DNA of 10,466 nt from contig JAEXGM010000039.1 of assembly GCA_023450835.1 (NCBI GenBank), forward strand, positions 1 through 10,466. Direction: 5' to 3'. The position numbers were made by a program, and so were the translations under genes. Below are positions 6,798 to 10,466 of this stretch, piece after piece; position 1 is the stretch's first letter, and the number at the start of each line of letters is the position of its first letter. A model generated the notes under the pieces. That model was not told the origin of the DNA. It searched no databases and saw nothing but the letters and a program-made list of their open reading frames with translations. This DNA comes from Bacillota bacterium. Its GTDB lineage: Bacteria; Bacillota; Clostridia; Lachnospirales; Lachnospiraceae.

Positions 6798-6893
6798 ATA
6801 AAAATAACGAAACTTATAACAACTTTTTTAGTTATTATGCTCACACTGCTGTTTATGACAGCATGTGGTAAGAATTTTCACATTGAATATCCG
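6798..6893 (+). pseudogene. Relic of a lipoprotein signal peptide (probable former ABC binding-protein gene)
   Basis: Read from ATA at 6798 the frame gives IKITKLITTFLVIM and then LTLLFMTACGKNFHIEYP before a TGA at 6891-6893. This is a basic N-region, a hydrophobic core and a lipobox (LFMTAC, followed by GKN) of the kind that starts Gram-positive substrate-binding lipoproteins. The frame has no ATG, GTG or TTG where the start should be. An ATA stands there, followed by AAA ATA ACG AAA, as if an ATG had mutated. Only about 31 codons remain. The relic sits between the candidate promoter and the present binding-protein gene. It could instead be a chance open frame, but a correct lipobox after a hydrophobic run is unlikely by chance. 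Confidence 0.55.
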
Positions 6894-6976
6894 TGAGCAT
6901 GGTTTAAATAAGCGATAGATAACAGGTATGGAAATGTGATTTGTCAAAATCATATTAACATAAATAAAAAATTTAT

Positions 6977-6985
6977 GAGGAGGAG
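6977..6985 (+). promoter_or_regulatory. Ribosome binding site that fixes the start of the binding protein
   Basis: GAGGAGGAG ends four bases before the ATG at 6990. In-frame ATGs at 6936 and 6975 would add residues in front of a complete signal peptide and lack a ribosome binding site, so they are rejected. Confidence 0.9.
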
Positions 6986-6989
6986 CACT

Positions 6990-8279
6990 ATGAAAAGAAT
7001 TATTTCATTACTGCTGACTGTGGGGATGCTCATATCTCTCGTAGGGTGCGGGACAAAATCCACAATCGAAACACCTGCCACAACCGAAACACCTGCTAAA
7101 ACCTCGAGTAAGCCTACAGACCTAACTATGTGGTGTATAGCAGTAGAGAGCGATTCAAACCGCCATGCTTATGAAGCTGCTATTGCTGATTTCCAGAAAG
7201 CTCATCCGGAAATCAACCTCAAATGGGAAGCTACCCAAAACCAGGATTATAAGACAAAGATTAAGGCTGCCGCCGCAGCAAATGAACTGCCAGATATTTT
7301 CTTCACATGGGGAGGCGGTTTCCTTAGAGAATTTGTTGATGCTGGTCGTGTTTATAGCTTAGATGAAGCCTATGCTAAGTATGCATCCGAATTGCCGGAT
7401 AAAGTGTTAGTAAACCACAAATATGACAGCAAGCTATATGCTGCCCCAACAAATTACAATGTTGTTGCGATGTTTGCTAATATGGAGCTTCTCAAGCAAG
7501 CAGGTTACGATAAAGTTCCCGGTACATATGAAGAACTGATTAAGTGCTGTGACGCTCTTGTTGCAAAGGGAATAATTCCTTTTGGCTGTTCAGGGAAAGA
7601 GACCTGGTGTGTTACCGAGTATCTTGAGTCCATTATCGAGAAGAGCGTTGGTGCTTCCGCACTTACCGATATGTATCTTGGCAAAGCTGCATGGAATAAC
7701 GAGGGCGTTATCAATGCAGTTGACAATTTCCAGGAAATGATTAAAAAGAATTATTTTGATCCGGAGGGAATTGCACTTAGTAATGACGAAGTAAAAGCAA
7801 ACTTCATAGCAGGAAAGTACGCTTTTTATATTAATGGTACATGGAACTGTGCAAGTTTTGTTGATATAGCGGATAAGATTCAGGTTGCGGAATTCCCGGT
7901 TATTGATTCTAGTAAGTCTCAGCTGGGCGAGCTCATCGGAGGTCCCAGTGATTCACTTGCTGTTTCAGCTACTTCTAAGAATCCTGAGCTTGCTGCAAAT
8001 GCTGCACTTGAACTTGCCAAGGGTGTATGCCACTATGGTTACCTTGATGGTAACGGACTTCCGGCATGGAAGGTTGATTATGACACAAGCAAGCTCAACA
8101 AACTGACACTGGCAGTTGCTGATATTATGAATAATTCAAAACAGAGTGTTCTGTTTGGTGACGGTATTCAGTCTGCTGATAATGCAAACATTTATCTTGA
8201 CTATGTTAACCAGATTTATGCTTCTGCAATTGATGGTAAGACATTTGCTGAAAGTCTTGATAAAGATCTTAAAAAATAA
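6990..8279 (+). CDS. Carbohydrate ABC transporter substrate-binding lipoprotein (SBP family 1)
   Basis: A 429-residue extracellular lipoprotein. Residues 1-20, MKRIISLLLTVGMLISLVGC, are a lipoprotein signal peptide with lipobox LVGC and lipidated Cys20. A Thr/Ser/Pro-rich linker (about 21-42) follows. The mature domain begins DLTMWCIAVESD and has the family-1 features: FQKAHPEINLKWE, then LPDIFFTWGGGFLREFVDAG, the hinge-region KLYAAPTNYNVVAMFANMEL, and FIAGKYAFYINGTWN, which matches the conserved F..GKAAM...G.W segment of maltose- and oligosaccharide-type binding proteins. Several aromatic residues (W, Y) in these segments suit sugar stacking. It would deliver substrate to the two permeases downstream. 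The sugar cannot be deduced. It is separated from the GRE operon by a terminator, so joint function is inferred from adjacency. Confidence 0.95.
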   Translation: MKRIISLLLTVGMLISLVGCGTKSTIETPATTETPAKTSSKPTDLTMWCIAVESDSNRHAYEAAIADFQKAHPEINLKWEATQNQDYKTKIKAAAAANELPDIFFTWGGGFLREFVDAGRVYSLDEAYAKYASELPDKVLVNHKYDSKLYAAPTNYNVVAMFANMELLKQAGYDKVPGTYEELIKCCDALVAKGIIPFGCSGKETWCVTEYLESIIEKSVGASALTDMYLGKAAWNNEGVINAVDNFQEMIKKNYFDPEGIALSNDEVKANFIAGKYAFYINGTWNCASFVDIADKIQVAEFPVIDSSKSQLGELIGGPSDSLAVSATSKNPELAANAALELAKGVCHYGYLDGNGLPAWKVDYDTSKLNKLTLAVADIMNNSKQSVLFGDGIQSADNANIYLDYVNQIYASAIDGKTFAESLDKDLKK

Positions 8280-8315
8280 TTCTGGGAAGTATATGATAAT
8301 TTAAGAAAAATGAAG

Positions 8316-8341
8316 GAGAGCCGTTAAGCTGTTGGGTTCTC
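8316..8341 (+). other. Small imperfect hairpin after the binding-protein gene
   Basis: GAGAGCC (8316-8322) pairs with GGTTCTC (8335-8341) with one G-U wobble around a 12-base loop. It lies just upstream of the larger bulged stem-loop and may be part of the same intercistronic structure. Confidence 0.35.
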
Positions 8342-8355
8342 ATTTAATAAAGGAG

Positions 8356-8406
8356 GAAGCGGTTTCCCAACGATTGTCTGGATCAAAATCATTTGGGAAC
8401 CGCTTC
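8356..8406 (+). other. Intercistronic bulged stem-loop between binding protein and first permease
   Basis: The left arm GAAGCGGTT-T-CCCAA (8356-8370) pairs with TTGGGAACCGCTTC (8393-8406), giving 14 pairs with a single bulged T and a 22-base loop. There is no T-tract, so it is not a classical terminator. Long stem-loops after a binding-protein gene commonly protect its 3' mRNA end and give excess binding protein over membrane subunits (the malE-malF principle). That role is inferred here. Confidence 0.75.
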
Positions 8407-8430
8407 TTATCTATTAGGGAAGGAATCAAG

Positions 8431-9312
8431 ATGAAAAAACTATATAGTAATAAGCTGACAATTATTCTTTTTATTCTCCCTGCGCTGCTACTTTTTCTTC
8501 TCATTCTTGTTGCACCGATATTTATGTCGGGCTATTACAGCTTTTTTGATTGGAACGGCTTTGGAAAAAAGACTTTCATTGGAATAGAAAATTATAGGGA
8601 ACTGTTTACCAGCAATTCAATAGGCTTTGTGAAGGCTCTGGGCAATGCGCTGCTTTTGGCACTGCTTTCAGTAGCAGTTCAATTGCCTCTCGCACTGGGG
8701 CTTGCACTTCTTCTCGGCAAGGGAAGAAAGGGGGAACGAGGTTTCCTTTCAATTTATTTTATGCCTGTTCTTATATCGACTGTTGTTATCGGCCAGCTAT
8801 GGCTAAAGATTTACAATCCATCCTACGGTTTACTTAATGTAGGGCTGAAATCTCTTGGTCTGAATAGTCTGGCAAAAATTTGGCTTGGAGAAAAAACTAC
8901 CGCACTCGGTGCAGTTTTCGTACCTGTTTTATGGCAATATGTTGGTTATCATATGTTGCTGATGTATGCAGGTATCAAGAGTGTTCCGACCGAGTATCGG
9001 GAGGCGGCAATGATTGATGGAGCAAGAGAGGGACAGGTAAACCGTTATATTATTTTACCGTACATAAAGCCTATATTGAAAATAAGCACTATCTTTGCTG
9101 TTACAGGCTCCCTGAAGTCTTTTGACTTAATCTATGTATTAACAAATGGCGGACCGCTACACGCAACGGAGGTGCCCAGTACGCTGATGATAAATATGTT
9201 GTTCCTGCGTAATAGATATGGTATGGGGAGTACAATTGCATTCCTTCTCATCATTTTATGTTTCACATTTGCTTTGATTATTGGCTGCATATTTAGGGAT
9301 AAGGAGGATTAA
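8431..9312 (+). CDS. Carbohydrate ABC transporter permease, MalF-like (CUT1)
   Basis: A 293-residue integral membrane subunit. The start is taken at ATG 8431, where AAGGA lies six bases upstream and the protein begins MKKLYSNKLTIILF. Earlier in-frame TTG codons at 8332 and 8374 would place an unlikely polar leader through the intercistronic hairpin. The first membrane helix is about 9-32, followed by the family's GYYSFFDWNGF periplasmic entry and FIGIENY. Further hydrophobic segments lie near 67-95, 105-125, 150-180, 210-235 and 268-288. The ATPase-contact EAA loop is EYREAAMIDGAREGQ, with EAA at 191-193 and Gly197, then ILPYIKP. LTNGGPLHATEV near 235-246 is typical of MalF-type partners. It pairs with the next permease and an ATPase encoded elsewhere. 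Confidence 0.95.
   Translation: MKKLYSNKLTIILFILPALLLFLLILVAPIFMSGYYSFFDWNGFGKKTFIGIENYRELFTSNSIGFVKALGNALLLALLSVAVQLPLALGLALLLGKGRKGERGFLSIYFMPVLISTVVIGQLWLKIYNPSYGLLNVGLKSLGLNSLAKIWLGEKTTALGAVFVPVLWQYVGYHMLLMYAGIKSVPTEYREAAMIDGAREGQVNRYIILPYIKPILKISTIFAVTGSLKSFDLIYVLTNGGPLHATEVPSTLMINMLFLRNRYGMGSTIAFLLIILCFTFALIIGCIFRDKED
9301..9307 (+). promoter_or_regulatory. Ribosome binding site of the second permease, inside the end of the first
   Basis: AAGGAGG nine bases before ATG 9317 overlaps the last codons of the first permease. It supports the 9317 start over an in-frame upstream start at 9281, and suggests translational coupling. Confidence 0.8.
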
Positions 9313-9316
9313 CAAC

Positions 9317-10213
9317 ATGAAAAACGATGATATCTTTCTAAATCAAAATAAGAAACCCGGAACCCAGGGTAATTCCTTCCTTAATAAAGGTGGCAAGAGC
9401 AAAGAAATTTGGATATACATAATATTAGGTATCTGGGCACTTATTAACCTGTTCCCTGTCTATTGGATGTTTACTTTCTCACTCAAAAGCAACGAGGAGA
9501 TATTTGGAAATAATATTGCCGGTCTTCCGAAAGAGTGGCTGTGGTCAAACTATGAAAAGGCAATGGGTGTTGGACATATTGGTAAATATTTTTTAAATAG
9601 TACCATTATTGCTATTGTGACCATTGCAATAGTTATGCTGTTTTCACTTATGGCGACCTTTGCCCTGACAAGATTTTTTTGGAAGGGAAGGAAGCGAATG
9701 AACTCATTTTTTATGCTTGGTTTGACGATACCTATTCATGCGGCAATTGTACCTATTTATGTCACACTTTCAAAACTGCATTTACTCAATTCTTATTTAT
9801 CTCTTATTATTCCCTACGCTGCCTTTTCATTAGCGATGGGGATACTTATTTGCACAGGTTTTATGCAAGAATTGCCCCTGGATCTTGATGAAGCAGCATG
9901 TATCGATGGCTGCGGTGTATGGGGGATATTCTTCCGAATTATAGTACCGCTGATGAAGCCGGCTGTAGCAACAGTGTCAATTTACACGTTTCTGCAGTGC
10001 TGGAACGAGCTGATGTTTGCGAACGTCTTTATTAGTGATTCCGCACACAAAACACTGCCTGTCGGTGTGCAGGCCCTTTCCGGACAGTATACGACGGATT
10101 GGGGGCCTATAGGTGCGGCGTTGGTTTTAGCAACATTCCCAACGCTCATATTCTATGTATTCTTTAGCAAGAAAATACAAGATAGCTTTATTGCCGGAGC
10201 AATCAAGGGTTAG
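9317..10213 (+). CDS. Carbohydrate ABC transporter permease, MalG-like (CUT1)
   Basis: A 298-residue membrane protein starting four bases after the stop of the first permease, so the two are translationally coupled. A polar N-terminus of about 30 residues precedes the first membrane helix (about 31-54, IWIYIILGIWALINLFPVYW). Then comes the MalG-type FSLKSNEEIF segment and LPKEWLWSNYEKAM. The EAA loop is LDEAACIDGCGVWGIF, with EAA at 192-194 and Gly198, then IIVPLMKPA. The C-terminal block LPVGVQALSGQYTTDWGPIG and the ending QDSFIAGAIKG are hallmarks of MalG-like CUT1 permeases. It forms the channel with the MalF-like subunit. No ATPase gene follows, which is usual for systems sharing an MsmX-like ATPase. 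Confidence 0.96.
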   Translation: MKNDDIFLNQNKKPGTQGNSFLNKGGKSKEIWIYIILGIWALINLFPVYWMFTFSLKSNEEIFGNNIAGLPKEWLWSNYEKAMGVGHIGKYFLNSTIIAIVTIAIVMLFSLMATFALTRFFWKGRKRMNSFFMLGLTIPIHAAIVPIYVTLSKLHLLNSYLSLIIPYAAFSLAMGILICTGFMQELPLDLDEAACIDGCGVWGIFFRIIVPLMKPAVATVSIYTFLQCWNELMFANVFISDSAHKTLPVGVQALSGQYTTDWGPIGAALVLATFPTLIFYVFFSKKIQDSFIAGAIKG

Positions 10214-10240
10214 TGGTAAGGTGATATTTTGATTCAGATG

Positions 10241-10288
10241 GGTTTCGGCTTTGTTTAAATAGCTGTATTCTTAACAGAGCCGGAAACC
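10241..10288 (+). other. Bulged stem-loop after the second permease (possible operon 3' end)
   Basis: GGTTTCGGCTTTGTT (10241-10255) pairs with AACAGAGCCGGAAACC (10273-10288) with one bulged C and one G-U wobble, around a 17-base loop. There is no T-tract afterwards, so intrinsic termination is doubtful. An mRNA 3'-end stabiliser or attenuating structure is more likely. Confidence 0.6.
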
Positions 10289-10300
10289 TATTGCATTATG

Positions 10301-10329
10301 TTGAAAATAAGCAGCAGATATGATACGAT
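10301..10329 (+). promoter_or_regulatory. Candidate promoter for the gene entering at the right edge
   Basis: TTGAAA (10301-10306), 17-base spacer, TACGAT (10324-10329), with TG at 10321-10322 in the extended -10 position. It lies about 70 bases before the start at 10399 and just after the stem-loop, so the next gene may have its own promoter. Confidence 0.5.
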
Positions 10330-10398
10330 AAAGCATGGAAAGAAATGGAATTATATAGTAAAAGAATTTACACGACTATACATGATTGAGGTGTAGAA

Positions 10399-10466
10399 AT
10401 GAGGCATGGCGGCAATAGGCTAAAGCGCGATATTAAAATGTCGTTGCAGCAAACGACCCTGTTAAT
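10399..10466 (+). CDS. 5' end of an unidentified gene, truncated by the window edge
   Basis: An open frame of 22 codons and two bases begins at ATG 10399 and runs off the window. GAGGTG (10388-10393) lies five bases upstream, and an in-frame TGA at 10387-10389 closes the frame behind it. The peptide begins MRHGGNRLKRDIKMSLQQTT, a basic start that could precede a membrane helix, as in a sensor histidine kinase, but 22 residues are too few to identify a family. Its position after a CUT1 operon would suit a two-component or regulatory gene. This is speculation from context. Confidence 0.45.
   Translation, partial: MRHGGNRLKRDIKMSLQQTTLL

Larger units (their letters stand above)
6450..6989. other. 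540-base intergenic region between the GRE operon and the ABC importer
   Basis: The region holds, in order: the operon terminator (6533-6571); an AT-rich stretch with no recognisable gene (about 6572-6708); 9-bp direct repeats (6709-6738); a candidate promoter (6748-6776); an 11-bp direct repeat (6760-6770, 6787-6797); a lipoprotein signal-peptide relic (about 6798-6890) overlapping a possible branched RNA fold (6837-6900); and the ribosome binding site of the binding-protein gene. No tRNA or known riboswitch was recognised. In-frame codons from 6936 extend the binding-protein reading frame but have no ribosome binding site. Confidence 0.7.

Noticed and set aside
6837..6900. The folded leader segment considered as a tRNA or purine riboswitch.
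   Set aside because: It lacks a T-loop and anticodon arm, and the conserved junction and loop bases of the purine aptamer are absent.
8332..8430. Longer first permease beginning at TTG 8332.
   Set aside because: The added 33 residues are polar, would be translated through the stem-loop, and the normal MalF-like N-terminus begins at ATG 8431 with its own ribosome binding site.
9281..9316. Longer second permease beginning at 9281, overlapping the first permease.
   Set aside because: ATG 9317 has AAGGAGG at a workable distance and gives the usual MalG-like length; the earlier start has no ribosome binding site.

Overview
The window looks like part of the chromosome of an obligately anaerobic, low-GC Gram-positive bacterium, most likely a clostridium of the Lachnospiraceae type. 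The reasons are AT-rich intergenic DNA, strong AGGAGG/AGGGGG ribosome binding sites, an oxygen-sensitive glycyl radical enzyme (GRE) with its radical-SAM activase, and a lipoprotein-dependent CUT1 sugar importer without its own ATPase. The placement is inferred from gene style only.

Region 1 (1-1158): an AraC-family regulator on the minus strand is divergent from everything else. The 242-base divergent region holds a dyad and a widely spaced direct repeat that are candidate operator sites.

Region 2 (1159-6571): a tight plus-strand operon encodes the GRE activase, a 726-residue GRE and two different Gfo/Idh/MocA-family NAD(P)-dependent oxidoreductases. It ends at a strong intrinsic terminator (6533-6571). 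The GRE has the C-terminal RVTGY glycyl loop and a Cys-x-Glu active-site loop. It lacks the usual GCVEP context and carries about 20 extra residues with additional cysteines after the active-site cysteine. I cannot assign it to a characterised GRE reaction. The pairing with two sugar/polyol-type oxidoreductases points to a radical C-O (or C-C) cleavage step in breakdown of a sugar, anhydrosugar, polyol or cyclitol. This is the best candidate in the window for an undescribed pathway.

Region 3 (6450-6989): a 540-base gap holds the terminator, a plausible promoter with 21-bp-spaced direct repeats just upstream, the relic of a lipoprotein signal peptide that has lost its start codon and its gene body, and a possible three-way-junction RNA fold.

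Region 4 (6990-10213): a carbohydrate ABC importer has a substrate-binding lipoprotein and two MalF/MalG-like permeases. A bulged intercistronic hairpin lies after the binding protein and a similar one after the last permease. No ATPase gene is present, as is common when a shared MsmX-type ATPase serves several importers.

Region 5 (10214-10466): a candidate promoter, then the first 22 codons of a further plus-strand gene cut by the window edge.

Working model (inference): the ABC importer brings in a carbohydrate, one or both oxidoreductases oxidise, reduce or epimerise a hydroxyl, and the activated GRE eliminates or cleaves the product. The AraC protein senses a pathway ligand and activates the divergent operon. 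The GRE and ABC blocks are separate transcription units, so the functional link between them rests on proximity alone.
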